From the NCBI RefSeq assembly GCF_002210285.1, contig NZ_MWQE01000001.1, positions 930,001-994,000 on the forward strand: a DNA stretch of 64,000 nucleotides. Reading direction: 5' to 3'. The DNA comes from Fibrobacter sp. UWR2 (GTDB lineage: Bacteria > Fibrobacterota > Fibrobacteria > Fibrobacterales > Fibrobacteraceae). Within the stretch, counting starts at the first letter, position 1. The number at the start of each line of letters is the position of its first letter. Positions 51,864 through 59,764 of the stretch are shown here, in pieces. The notes beneath the pieces were generated by a model. It was not told the DNA's origin. It was given only the letters and a program-made list of their open reading frames with translations, and did not search any database. Made by a program: the position numbers and the translations under genes.

Positions 51864-53032
51864 TGAAGATGAAGAATTTGTTTGCCATTAGCGCATTTGC
51901 CGCTTCTTTCTGCTTTGCTGCAGAAGAGACTGCCCCGGCTGCCGAGGCCGCCGAAGTTGCTGAACCGAGTGCTGTTGAGACCTGCAAGGCCTCGATCGAT
52001 GCCGCCTCCAAGGACATTCCTGCGAACGCCATTGCGGCAAAGTATTCCCTTGCCGCTGCCAAGGCGACTCTTGCCGATTTGGATGCCGCCAATAACGACG
52101 ATCCGGAATCTGAAAAGACCGCGGCCCTTGCCGCCAAGTGCGATATCTATGCAAAGATTATTGCTGCTCAGGTTGAAACCCAGAAGCTGCGCAACCATAC
52201 CGCCGAGAACTGGGAAAAGCGTGCCGCCACGGCCCGCTCCATCGAAGCTATCCAGGAACAGATTGGCCAGGCCCGTAGCGGTAAGGTGAACGACCTCGAA
52301 GCCGAAAAGGCCAAGATGAAGGACCAGGAAGCCCGCCTCCAGGCCGAAATGCAGCAGAATCAGGAAAAGTTCCAGGCTGAAGCTGCCGCCAAGGAAGCCG
52401 CCCTCAAGGCTGCCAACGAACGCGAAGCCAACCTCCAGAAGCAGCAGGCCGACTTGCAGAAGCAACAGGCTGACCTGCAGAAGCAGCTCGAGGCCGAAAA
52501 GAAGGCCCTCGCTGAGGAACGCGCCAAGGCCGAAGCCCGCCAGGCCGAAGCCATGAACAAGCTGAACGAACTCCAGTCCAAGCTCATCCAGGTGACGAAG
52601 GACGCCCGCGGTATTATCCTGTCCATGTCCGACATCCTGTTCGACGTGAACAAGGCTTCCCTCAAGGCCGACCTCAAGACGAGCCTTGCTAAGGTTGCCG
52701 GTATCCTTTCTGTGTACCAGCAGTTCAACGTCTCCATCGAAGGTAACACCGACAACACGGGTTCCGAAGAGCACAACATGAAGCTCTCGCAGCAGCGTGC
52801 CGACAACGTGATGAAGTTCCTCGTGGACCAGGGAATTGACGCTAGCCGCCTTACCGCCAAGGGTCTCGGCATGAGCATGCCGATTGCCGACAACAAGACG
52901 AAGGAAGGCCGCCAGAAGAACCGCCGCGTGGACCTCGTCATTCAGGACAAGGCCCTGCAGCAGAACGCCGAACCGGCAGCAGCACCTGCTGAACCGGCCG
53001 CCGCTCCGGCAGCAGCTCCTGAGGCTAAGTAA
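51863..53032 (+). CDS. OmpA-family peptidoglycan-binding protein
   Basis: 389 residues. It has a signal peptide, then a ~120-residue helical region similar in style to the upstream DUF4398 protein, and a Gln/Lys/Glu coiled coil with exact QKQQADL repeats (residues ~165-235). The OmpA C-terminal domain follows (ILFDVNKASLKADLKTSLAKVAGIL ... SIEGNTDNTGSEEHNMKLSQQRADNVMKFLVDQGI ... GRQKNRRVDLVI), with the Asp/Arg residues that bind diaminopimelate, and an Ala/Pro tail. It likely links outer membrane and cell wall. It has no beta-barrel, so the coil replaces the usual anchor. Confidence 0.88.
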   Translation: MKMKNLFAISAFAASFCFAAEETAPAAEAAEVAEPSAVETCKASIDAASKDIPANAIAAKYSLAAAKATLADLDAANNDDPESEKTAALAAKCDIYAKIIAAQVETQKLRNHTAENWEKRAATARSIEAIQEQIGQARSGKVNDLEAEKAKMKDQEARLQAEMQQNQEKFQAEAAAKEAALKAANEREANLQKQQADLQKQQADLQKQLEAEKKALAEERAKAEARQAEAMNKLNELQSKLIQVTKDARGIILSMSDILFDVNKASLKADLKTSLAKVAGILSVYQQFNVSIEGNTDNTGSEEHNMKLSQQRADNVMKFLVDQGIDASRLTAKGLGMSMPIADNKTKEGRQKNRRVDLVIQDKALQQNAEPAAAPAEPAAAPAAAPEAK

Positions 53033-53035
53033 CCG

Positions 53036-53242
53036 ATGGCAAAGACCGTCACCGCCATGGAGGCGAGGCAGAATTTCGGCAACTTGCTGAATCAGGTCTC
53101 GCTCTCGCAAGAAGAAATCGTGATTGAGCGTGCGGGCAAGCCGCTCGCGCGTCTCGTGAACGTTTCCTCTGCGCGTTCCGGCGGTGAACTGGACTTCCGC
53201 GATATCGGCAAGCTTCCGAACGGTATATGGGAGGAGCGCTAG
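53036..53242 (+). CDS. Phd/YefM-type antitoxin-like protein, no toxin partner
   Basis: 68 residues. VTAMEARQNFGNLLNQVSLSQEEIVIERAGKPLARLVNV is the Phd/YefM N-terminal DNA-binding fold. It follows the OmpA gene by three bases. The expected toxin is not downstream: the next features are the leucine leader and leuA. It may be an orphan regulator or a remnant. Confidence 0.82.
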   Translation: MAKTVTAMEARQNFGNLLNQVSLSQEEIVIERAGKPLARLVNVSSARSGGELDFRDIGKLPNGIWEER

Positions 53243-53291
53243 GTTGCGGGCATCCCGAGGCCGGCCCCTTGCCATTTCACCCGAAACTTTG

Positions 53292-53299
53292 TATATTCT
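53292..53299 (+). promoter_or_regulatory. Promoter of the leu leader
   Basis: CTTG (53268-53271), 20 bases, TATATTCT, then five bases to the leader-peptide ATG at 53305. The layout matches the other leaderless-type promoters. Confidence 0.5.
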
Positions 53300-53304
53300 A
53301 TAGC

Positions 53305-53364
53305 ATGAGAAAGATCCTTAACCTTCGACTTCTACTTTGCATCGCGCACGGAGCGAGGTTTTAG
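53305..53364 (+). CDS. Leucine-rich leader peptide of the leuA attenuator
   Basis: A 19-codon frame, MRKILNLRLLLCIAHGARF, ending TAG 53362-53364. Five of codons 5-11 are Leu (CTT, CTT, CTT, CTA, CTT). It lies between a promoter box and an intrinsic terminator, 140 bases before the isopropylmalate-synthase gene. This is the arrangement of amino-acid attenuator leaders, where ribosome stalling at Leu codons signals leucine shortage. Confidence 0.75.
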   Translation: MRKILNLRLLLCIAHGARF

Positions 53365-53430
53365 GCTATTTCATTTTGAATAGGAATTAACTTAAAGGGC
53401 CCGCTTCCGTGACGAAGCGGGTTCTTTTTT
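53315..53430 (+). promoter_or_regulatory. Transcription attenuator: competing hairpins and terminator
   Basis: The terminator stem is 53394-53407 with 53414-53427, loop CGTGAC, then T residues. An antiterminator can form between GGAGCGAGG (53350-53358) and CCCGCTTCC (53400-53408), 8 of 9 positions pairing with one G-U. A protector hairpin can form between CCTTAACCT (53316-53324, over the first Leu codons) and AGGTTTTAGG (53356-53365). Stalling at Leu codons would free the antiterminator arm; a ribosome at the stop codon would cover it and allow termination. Confidence 0.68.
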
Positions 53431-53500
53431 ATGGCAAAATGCTATTTTTGAACAGGAAAAAGAACTTTGCGGCGCATGGAAGCCGGCAAGGAGATAAAAA

Positions 53501-55060
53501 ATGAACGAGAATAACGCAAGACAACCCTTCTTTTACGATGTCACCCTGCGTGACGGCAACCAGGCGCTCCCGAAGCCCTGGAACAACGCCCAGAAAAAGG
53601 ACGTTTACCTGCAGCTGCTCAAACTCGGCGTGCAGGGTGCCGAAGTCGGCTTCCCGGCTTCGTCCGAGATGGATTTTGAATCGTGCAAGGAACTGGCGCA
53701 GCTCACCGCGAAGATGGCCGAGGAAGGCGACGAGGTGGCAAAGCGCGTGGTTGTCTCGGGCCTGGCCCGCTGTGTGGAAAGTGATATCCAGCGCTGCTGG
53801 GAGGCGGTTCAGTTTGCGCCGCACCCGCGAATCCATATCTTCCTTGCGACAAGCCAGCTCTCGATGGAGCACGTGTTGCACCTGACCCCTGAACAGGTCA
53901 AGGAAAAGGCGGTTCACTGCGTGAAGTTTGCGAAGTCGCTCGTGGGCGACAAGGGCGATGTGGAATTCAGTGCCGAGCATTTCGGTGACTGCCTCGAGAA
54001 CATGGATTTTGTGATTGACGTGCTGAAGGCCGTGGTCGAAGCCGGTGCGACGACCATCAACCTGCCGAACACGGTGGAACGCTACCGCCCGTTGCTGTAC
54101 GTGAACCAGATCAAGCAGGTGTACGAGGCGCTGCCGAAGGACATCACGATTTCGGTGCACTGCCACAACGACCTGGGCATGGCGACTGCCGCCACGGTCG
54201 AAAGTTTCTTTGTTGGCGCAACCCAGCTGGAAGTTGCCCTGAACGGCCTGGGTGAACGCTGCGGCAACACGAACTTCTACGAAGTCGCGGTCGCTCTGCA
54301 CAATTCCGGCGTAGAGACCGGCCTGCACATGGAACGCATTTACGAAACGGCCATCTTGATTTCCCAGTGGTCGGGTATCAGCATTTACTCCCGCGCTCCG
54401 CTGATCGGTGCCGAAGCCATCGTGCACCGTAGCGGCATCCACCAGGATGGCGCCTCCAAGACGAAGGACATGAAGAAGGGCGCCTACCGCCCCATCGACT
54501 ACTCCATCATCGGCCGCCACCAGAACGACGCCCTGAGCTTCACGAGCCAGAGCGGGCGTACCGCCGTGTACGAGATTATCACGAAGTTCGGCTACAAGAT
54601 GACGCTCGCCGAAGCCGCCGAACTGCAGCCGGTGTTGAAGGCCTGCAGCGAAAAGGAAGGCGAACTCAGCGCCGAACGCGTGCTGGACGTGTTCCGCGAG
54701 CAGCGCGTGAACGTGAACGGCCGCCTGGTGTTCAACAACATCGAGGTCATCCCCGACGAGAACCGCTTCATTTTCCACTTCAAGAAGGACGGCGAACCGC
54801 TGGTGAGGTCCATTACGGCGGAAGGCCCGATCGAGGCCGCCCTCATGCTCATGCGCGAAATCGGCATGCCGGTGGAACTCGTCAAATACCGCCAGCTCGT
54901 GGTGCCCGAGAAGGACAAGCTGTGGGCGGGCCGCGGGCTTAGCCGCGTGCAGCTGAAGGCGAACGGAGCCGAGGTGGAAGGTCGCGGCGTCTCTAGCGAT
55001 ACGCTCAAGGCCAACATGCGCGCCATCTTCGGCGGCGTGAACCTCTTGTACAAGAAATAA
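53501..55060 (+). CDS. leuA: 2-isopropylmalate synthase family protein
   Basis: 519 residues with AAGGAG before the ATG. The HMGL-like TIM barrel begins YDVTLRDGNQALPKPW and includes the metal-site HCHNDLGMATAATVESFFVGATQLEVALNGLGERCGNTNFYEV. The linker SGIHQDGASKTKDMKKGAYRPIDYSIIGR and a C-terminal LeuA-dimer-like regulatory domain (~380-519, with GRGVSSDTLKANMRAIFGGVN) follow. It condenses acetyl-CoA with 2-oxoisovalerate in leucine synthesis. The leucine leader upstream supports this over homocitrate or citramalate synthase. Confidence 0.88.
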   Translation: MNENNARQPFFYDVTLRDGNQALPKPWNNAQKKDVYLQLLKLGVQGAEVGFPASSEMDFESCKELAQLTAKMAEEGDEVAKRVVVSGLARCVESDIQRCWEAVQFAPHPRIHIFLATSQLSMEHVLHLTPEQVKEKAVHCVKFAKSLVGDKGDVEFSAEHFGDCLENMDFVIDVLKAVVEAGATTINLPNTVERYRPLLYVNQIKQVYEALPKDITISVHCHNDLGMATAATVESFFVGATQLEVALNGLGERCGNTNFYEVAVALHNSGVETGLHMERIYETAILISQWSGISIYSRAPLIGAEAIVHRSGIHQDGASKTKDMKKGAYRPIDYSIIGRHQNDALSFTSQSGRTAVYEIITKFGYKMTLAEAAELQPVLKACSEKEGELSAERVLDVFREQRVNVNGRLVFNNIEVIPDENRFIFHFKKDGEPLVRSITAEGPIEAALMLMREIGMPVELVKYRQLVVPEKDKLWAGRGLSRVQLKANGAEVEGRGVSSDTLKANMRAIFGGVNLLYKK

Positions 55061-55072
55061 TCCGGAGTCTCC

Positions 55073-55411
55073 ATGCTCGAACAACTGAAACGCCCATTTA
55101 AAAAGCACTACGAAAAGTACCGTTCCAAGGTGGAAGGCTTTGTAGGGCCGGTCAAGGAATCGGCGTCGAAGTTGCTCGCGATGATCCCGAAGGGGGAGGC
55201 TTTCGCGGGTTCCGAAGATTTGGGCCAGGAATCCGATGGTTCCACTTCCGGCGGCAAGCCCGGATTGCTTGCCAAACTCAAGAGTTTCAAGCAGTCGCTC
55301 AAGGGCCTTTCCGATTTCCAGAAGTTGATTCTCCTGACGATTGCAGTCGTGCTCCCTGCGGGCATCCTCATCGCGGTGGCGCTCGCAAGCATGCTGAAAC
55401 GCAAGAAGTAG
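55073..55411 (+). CDS. Small membrane protein of unknown function
   Basis: 112 residues, 12 bases after leuA. It has a basic N-terminus (LKRPFKKHYEKYRSK), a Gly/Ser-rich middle and one C-terminal membrane helix (LILLTIAVVLPAGILIAVALASML) ending KRKK, so it is probably tail-anchored in the inner membrane. No family is recognised. Co-transcription with leuA is likely from the spacing but says little about function. Confidence 0.6.
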   Translation: MLEQLKRPFKKHYEKYRSKVEGFVGPVKESASKLLAMIPKGEAFAGSEDLGQESDGSTSGGKPGLLAKLKSFKQSLKGLSDFQKLILLTIAVVLPAGILIAVALASMLKRKK

Positions 55412-55437
55412 TTTTTTTGTTGTAAAGAGGAGGAGAA

Positions 55438-56424
55438 ATGGTGAAATCAATTTTAAGGTTGTCTCCGTGGAATTTGCTGGCCTTGGTCGGTGCTTTTGCC
55501 TGCACAATGCTTGTCTCTTGCGGAGACGATGAAAGCGATGTCTTCCTGGCGCGCCCTAAAGCGGATTCGTCTGATGTTTCGTCTTCTTCCACCCAATCAT
55601 CCTCGTCTTCGGACAGGTATTCTTCGAGTGTGAGGTCTTCTTCGTCGGTCACACCGCAGTCGAGCTCAAGCGAGACAAGGGTGTCTAGTAGCAGTTCCGA
55701 AATTTCTTCTAGTTCGTATAGCAGTAGTATAAGCGTGGCTTATGTGGAACCTTGTAGAGGCGAGGGCTTTGACGATTGCGAATATGGAACTTTGATTGAT
55801 GACCGTGATGGACAATCCTACAAGACCGTGAAAATTGGTGATGTGTGGTGGATGGCCGAGAATCTGAATTTTGCTTATTTGTGGCCGACCGCTAATTTGG
55901 ATTCCTCCAGTTTCTGTTATGAAAATGATTTTTCGAATTGTGAGGAATATGGTCGCTTGTATATGTGGAGTGCCGCGATGGACAGTGCTGCTGTTTATAG
56001 CGATGACGGCATAGGATGCGGGTATATTCACGGTTGCAATCCCGCTGAGAGGGTGCAGGGTGTTTGCCCTCAGGGTTGGCATGTGCCTACACGGACGGAA
56101 TTTAATGTTCTTTATGAATCCGTAGGCGGTAAGGATGCTAAGCGAAAATTGATGACTGTCGATGAATGGAGCAGTTGCGGTACTGGGTGTACTGATGCTT
56201 ACGGATTCTCTGTTCGACCTGCAGGTCTCTTTAATGACAGCCTCACATACTACAAATACTTGGGCGATAATGCGCTGTTTTGGAGTTCTACTCCGGTACA
56301 AAATGGAAATTCAACCTCTACTGCCTTTTATTTGTACCTTAATTTCTACGCGGGATTTAGTTACTACGACGATGATGGCGCTAATCGCGCGTACTCCGTT
56401 CGTTGCATTAAGGACGAGGACTAA
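55438..56424 (+). CDS. Fib_succ_major (TIGR02145) lipoprotein
   Basis: 328 residues with GAGGAGGAG before the ATG and a lipobox (MLVSC). A Ser-rich linker (~40-95) leads to one domain with the full motif series: YGTLIDDRDGQSYKTVKIGDVWWMAENLNFA (written here only as a reference span, residues ~118-148), a C...C.eYGRLYMWSAAM block, CPQGWHVPTRTEFNVLY, a Trp-Ser-Ser-Thr element and the final YSVRCIKDED. A surface-exposed lipoprotein of unknown ligand. Its stop overlaps the aminotransferase start (TAATG). Confidence 0.9.
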   Translation: MVKSILRLSPWNLLALVGAFACTMLVSCGDDESDVFLARPKADSSDVSSSSTQSSSSSDRYSSSVRSSSSVTPQSSSSETRVSSSSSEISSSSYSSSISVAYVEPCRGEGFDDCEYGTLIDDRDGQSYKTVKIGDVWWMAENLNFAYLWPTANLDSSSFCYENDFSNCEEYGRLYMWSAAMDSAAVYSDDGIGCGYIHGCNPAERVQGVCPQGWHVPTRTEFNVLYESVGGKDAKRKLMTVDEWSSCGTGCTDAYGFSVRPAGLFNDSLTYYKYLGDNALFWSSTPVQNGNSTSTAFYLYLNFYAGFSYYDDDGANRAYSVRCIKDED

Positions 56425-57701
56425 TGCTTTCTTCCCGCTTGCCTAAAGATCTTTCTCCGTCGCCGTTCTTTGCCGAACTGGAACGCGCAAAGGCGAGTGC
56501 GAAAAAGGATGCTGCCGAGGGTGGGCTCCCGTTCATCGACATGACGGTAAGTTCGCCAGTAAAGGCGGGCTTGCCGATTGACATGGATGTAGCGGTGGAG
56601 GAATCTCGCAAGGATTTCGGTTGCTGGAATCCGGATGCGGCGGGCTGGAAGTCTGCGCGCGAGGCGGTGGTGGAATATTACCGCGAACGTGGTGGCAACT
56701 TTGATGCGGGCCAGATTATCCTTACCGCGAGTACGAGCGAGGCCTATAGCGTCTTGTTCAAGGCATTCTGCGACCCGGGCGACGTAATCCTCACGCCGAT
56801 GCCGGGCTACCCGCTGCTTGATACGCTAGCGCAGCTAGAACATTTGGAATGTGCACCGTACTTTTTAAGTCTTAAACGGGAGAATAAAAAAAAGATCCCC
56901 GCCTGCGCGGGGATGACATCGGGCGTGGATTTTCGATTCATACTCGATACCGACAGCCTGCTGGCTGCTCCCGAGAAAGCGAAAATTCTGCTGCTCGTTT
57001 CACCGCATAATCCGACGGGCCATTGCATCTCGCGCGAGGAATGGAACGAAGCGGTCCGTTTCTGTGAAGAGAACAATTTGATTCTCGTGGTGGACGAAGT
57101 TTTTGGCGACTATGCTTTCTCTGACAAAGTAAAGCGCAGTTGGGAGTATGGGTCCTATCGCATCGACGAAGCCTCTCTTCAGGAAGACTCTGCGAATTCT
57201 GATGGTCCCAAGTGCCCCATTTTCTGGCTGAACGGCCTCAGCAAGGCTGTGGGTTCTCCGCAACTCAAATTGGGCTGGATGGCATTCTATGCCCCGCGAG
57301 AACAGTTCGAACCTATCCGTGCGGCCCTCGAGTTTGTGGAAGATGCGTACCTGAGTGTATCCGCTCCGGCACAGGCGCTGGGGACTTCGCTCCTCAAACA
57401 GTCTGCCGCCTACGAGGCCCGCGTCAAGGAACGCCTGCAGCAAAACTGGCAGACCCTGCGTGAATCCTTCCCGGCAAAGTACTGCCCTGAGGTTCTCGGC
57501 GGCTGGTATGCGGTTATCCGCCTGGGGGAGGATGACGAGGAACTCACGTTCCGCCTGCTTCGTGAAAAGCATGTGCTGGTGCAGCCCGGGTTCTTCTTCG
57601 ACTTCGATGAAGACGGCTGGGTCGTGATCTCGCTCCTGCAGGAACCGTCGCTGTTTAAGGAAGCGGTGGAGAGAATTTTGTATATTACACGCGGAAATTG
57701 A
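56424..57701 (+). CDS. PLP-dependent class I/II aminotransferase with an in-frame repeat insertion
   Basis: 425 residues. The fold-type I features are visible: ILTASTSEAYSVLFKAFCDPGD, VSPHNPTGHCISREEW, ILVVDEVFGDYAF, and the PLP lysine in NGLSKAVGSPQLKLGW. The partner amino acid cannot be read from sequence; AspB/LysN-type enzymes are nearest in style. Residues ~150-165 (KKIPACAGMTSG) are encoded by a dispersed palindrome and lie in the variable segment just before the VSPHNPTG strand, so activity may survive. It is coupled to a lipoprotein gene and followed by a GT4 gene 12 bases on. Confidence 0.85.
   Translation: MLSSRLPKDLSPSPFFAELERAKASAKKDAAEGGLPFIDMTVSSPVKAGLPIDMDVAVEESRKDFGCWNPDAAGWKSAREAVVEYYRERGGNFDAGQIILTASTSEAYSVLFKAFCDPGDVILTPMPGYPLLDTLAQLEHLECAPYFLSLKRENKKKIPACAGMTSGVDFRFILDTDSLLAAPEKAKILLLVSPHNPTGHCISREEWNEAVRFCEENNLILVVDEVFGDYAFSDKVKRSWEYGSYRIDEASLQEDSANSDGPKCPIFWLNGLSKAVGSPQLKLGWMAFYAPREQFEPIRAALEFVEDAYLSVSAPAQALGTSLLKQSAAYEARVKERLQQNWQTLRESFPAKYCPEVLGGWYAVIRLGEDDEELTFRLLREKHVLVQPGFFFDFDEDGWVVISLLQEPSLFKEAVERILYITRGN
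56892..56920. repeat. Dispersed palindromic repeat, copy 2, inside a coding sequence
   Basis: ATCCCCGC and GCGGGGAT (56895-56902, 56907-56914) pair perfectly around CTGC. On the minus strand it reads TGTCATCCCCGC ... GCGGGGATCTTTT, with the TCAT and ATCT flanks of the other copies. Its plus-strand translation PACAGMT and minus-strand VIPAQAGI are the words usually produced by such repeats in other bacteria. Confidence 0.75.
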
Positions 57702-57713
57702 ACAGGTTTTATC

Positions 57714-58820
57714 GTGGCTGACAAGAAAAAGATTTTGCTCATCAACTGGCGCGACATCAAGAACCCGGAAGCGGGCGGCGCCGAACTGTACTTTCACGAG
57801 ATTTTCAAGCGCATCAACGCCCGCAACTACGAGGTGACCGTCCTTTCGCATAGCGTGAAGGGCCTGCCTGCCGAAGAAGTGGTCGACGGCATGCGCACCA
57901 TCCGCACGGGCAACAAGTTCCTGTTCAACTACACGGCGCACCGCTATGCCCGCAAGCATCAGCACGAATACGACCTCATCGTGGAAGACCTGAATAAGAT
58001 TCCGTTCTTCACGCCTTGCAACACGAAGGTCAAGCGCCTCCACATGGTGATGCATTTTTTCCGCAAGTCGATTTTCCGCGAGGCGTTCTTCCCGATGGCG
58101 CTTTACGTGTACCTGATGGAACGTGCTGTGGCGCTCTTCTACAAGAACGAGAACTTCCTCGCCATTTCGCAGAGCACTGCCGACGAGATTGTCGACATGG
58201 GCATCAAGGCCAAGTGGATCGAGGTGGTGGAGCCGGGCATCGATACGGAGTACTTCCACCCGACCGAAAAGAAGGCTGACCCTCCGGTGATTTCTTATGT
58301 GGGGCGCCTCATGAAGTACAAGAATGCGCAGTTTGTTATCAACGCCATGCCGCGCCTCCGCGAACTGGTACCGGGCATAGTGCTCGAAGTTGCCGGTGGT
58401 GGCGACTACCGCGGCGAGCTTGAAAAGCTGGTGGACAAGCTTGGCGTGCGTGACTCCGTAAAGTTCCTCGGGCGCGTTTCCGAAGACGAAAAACGTGACC
58501 TCCTGAGCAGGTCTTCGCTGTTCATCAACCCCTCCTTCAAGGAAGGCTGGGGCATCAATAACATCGAGGCGAACCTCTGCGGCACGATTTCGATGAGCAA
58601 CAACGTCGCTGGCCTCAAGGATTCCGTGGTGGACGGCGTGACTGGCCTCCTGTATGAGAACGACGACCCCGAGGGCTTCTGCCAGAAGGCTGCGGCCGTG
58701 TTGCACGACAGGAACCGCCTCTCCGAGCTCGAACACAACGCCTGCGAGCGCGCCTTGACCATGAGCTGGGACGCTATGGCCGAAAAAATGGAAAAAGTTA
58801 TTGAAAAAGCGCTGAATTAG
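57714..58820 (+). CDS. GT4-family glycosyltransferase
   Basis: 368 residues from a GTG. GT-B fold: the N-terminal half has EAGGAELYFHEIFKRI, and the C-terminal half has ISYVGRLMKYKNAQFVINAMPRL, LEVAGGGDYRGELEKL and the donor-binding FINPSFKEGWGINNIEANLCGT (the E-x7-E region). No membrane helix or signal is present. It probably acts in the cytoplasm on a lipid-linked or surface glycan; the sugar is unknown. It lies 12 bases after the aminotransferase stop. Confidence 0.9.
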   Translation: MADKKKILLINWRDIKNPEAGGAELYFHEIFKRINARNYEVTVLSHSVKGLPAEEVVDGMRTIRTGNKFLFNYTAHRYARKHQHEYDLIVEDLNKIPFFTPCNTKVKRLHMVMHFFRKSIFREAFFPMALYVYLMERAVALFYKNENFLAISQSTADEIVDMGIKAKWIEVVEPGIDTEYFHPTEKKADPPVISYVGRLMKYKNAQFVINAMPRLRELVPGIVLEVAGGGDYRGELEKLVDKLGVRDSVKFLGRVSEDEKRDLLSRSSLFINPSFKEGWGINNIEANLCGTISMSNNVAGLKDSVVDGVTGLLYENDDPEGFCQKAAAVLHDRNRLSELEHNACERALTMSWDAMAEKMEKVIEKALN

Positions 58821-58843
58821 CGATTTTTGACAGAAAATTTTGT

Positions 58844-58851
58844 TAAATTTC
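58844..58851 (+). promoter_or_regulatory. TAAATTTC box of the structured RNA
   Basis: The box ends five bases before G58857, the first base of the closing stem P1 of the RNA. TTGACA (58827-58832) lies upstream. Confidence 0.5.
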
Positions 58852-58856
58852 CGCGC

Positions 58857-59030
58857 GTGATTGCCCCTTGCGGTTTATCGTTGCGGCGAAAACTGCCTTG
58901 CTCCAATTTCCTGAGCCGGACTAGGTCCGCTGGATAGGAGCCCTCCTGGCCGTCAAGCTTCCATAGAAGCGCTATTAAGATGGCCCTAAACAACACACAC
59001 ATGCAATCACCCCTTCGGCGGGTCTTTTCC
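58857..59030 (+). ncRNA. Four-way-junction structured RNA, family not recognised
   Basis: P1 GTGATTGC/GCAATCAC (58857-58864, 59003-59010) closes a multiloop. P2 is GCGGTTT-A-TCG/CGA-AAACTGC (58870-58896). P3 has TCCT/AGGA enclosing CGGAC-TAG-GTCCG (58909-58939). P4 has GGCCGTC/GATGGCC enclosing GCTTC-CATA-GAAGC (58948-58985). A CCCCTTCGGCGGG hairpin and TCTTTT follow, suggesting an end near 59030. It may be an independent small RNA or a cis-acting leader of the gene at 59072. It does not match the consensus words I know for SRP, RNase P, tmRNA or common riboswitches; 6S RNA cannot be excluded. Confidence 0.65.
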
Positions 59031-59071
59031 AGCCTTCCGATGTGGCCAACCCTTACTTATGAGGTGCCCAG

Positions 59072-59656
59072 ATGGAAAACTACATCGCAATTGCTCTGTC
59101 GCTCGTCGCAGTGATTTTGAGCATCGTTATCCTGACTAAGGTTAACAAGATTCTCGACAATCTCCATACTCCGATTGTTAAAAAGCTCACCCCGGACATG
59201 AACTTGAAGCCGAATTCCCGCCGCCCCGTCGGTGCCCAGGAAATGGCTCAGCGCGGTGACCGTAATAACAAGGACCATGGCAAGGATCGTCAGAATAATA
59301 AGGACGCTCGCGGTGACAAGCAGGCCCAGCCTGCCCAGAATCGTGACCGCAACGAACAGCGCTCTGATCGTGGCCAGCGCCGTGACCGCCGTGAAGGCCG
59401 TCCCGACCGTCCGCGCCGCGAATTCAATAAGCCGGCCGAAGCTACTGCTCCTGCAGCTGCCGAAGCCCGCCGCCCGCTCGCTCCGCGTATCCCGGTTGAA
59501 ACCCCGGCTGCCCCCGCAGTCGAGGCCGCTCCCGCTGTTGCCGCTCCTGCCGCTGCTGAAGTTGCCCCGGTCGAAACGACTTTCGACCCGAGCAAGGTCC
59601 GCTATGGCCGCCGCAACGTGATCAAGAAGGCTCCCGAACTCGCTGACGAAGCCTAA
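59072..59656 (+). CDS. Single-pass membrane protein with Arg/Asp-rich and Ala/Pro-rich tail
   Basis: 194 residues. An N-terminal membrane helix (YIAIALSLVAVILSIVIL) is followed by a ~75-residue region of alternating Arg, Asp, Asn and Gln (GDRNNKDHGKDRQNNKD; RSDRGQRRDRREGRPDR), then an Ala/Pro/Glu stretch and a conserved-looking end FDPSKVRYGRRNVIKKAPE. The RD/RGQ composition is like disordered RNA-binding tails, so a membrane-tethered RNA-binding protein is conceivable, but this is inference. GAGGTG precedes the ATG, and the gene starts 40 bases after the structured RNA. Confidence 0.65.
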   Translation: MENYIAIALSLVAVILSIVILTKVNKILDNLHTPIVKKLTPDMNLKPNSRRPVGAQEMAQRGDRNNKDHGKDRQNNKDARGDKQAQPAQNRDRNEQRSDRGQRRDRREGRPDRPRREFNKPAEATAPAAAEARRPLAPRIPVETPAAPAVEAAPAVAAPAAAEVAPVETTFDPSKVRYGRRNVIKKAPELADEA

Positions 59657-59678
59657 TTCCGCGGAAAATTGCGAAATT

Positions 59679-59709
59679 AAAAATCCCTCGGCTCTGCCGA
59701 GGGGTTTTT
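59679..59709. terminator. Intrinsic terminator between convergent genes
   Basis: CCCTCGGC and GCCGAGGG pair perfectly around TCT, with AAAAAT before and TTTTTA after; the stem extends through A-T pairs. It can serve both strands. Confidence 0.9.
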
Positions 59710-59764
59710 AATTTATATGTGCCTAGGACTCGCGTGTCATGTTCACGCTTTTTGAACCTGCGGT

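Noticed and set aside
53429-55507. 692-residue minus-strand open frame opposite leuA
   Set aside because: Shadow frame; leuA motifs, ribosome site and attenuator are all on the plus strand.
58817-59002. Small minus-strand frame across the structured RNA
   Set aside because: No ribosome site, no recognisable protein features, and the region folds convincingly as RNA on the plus strand.
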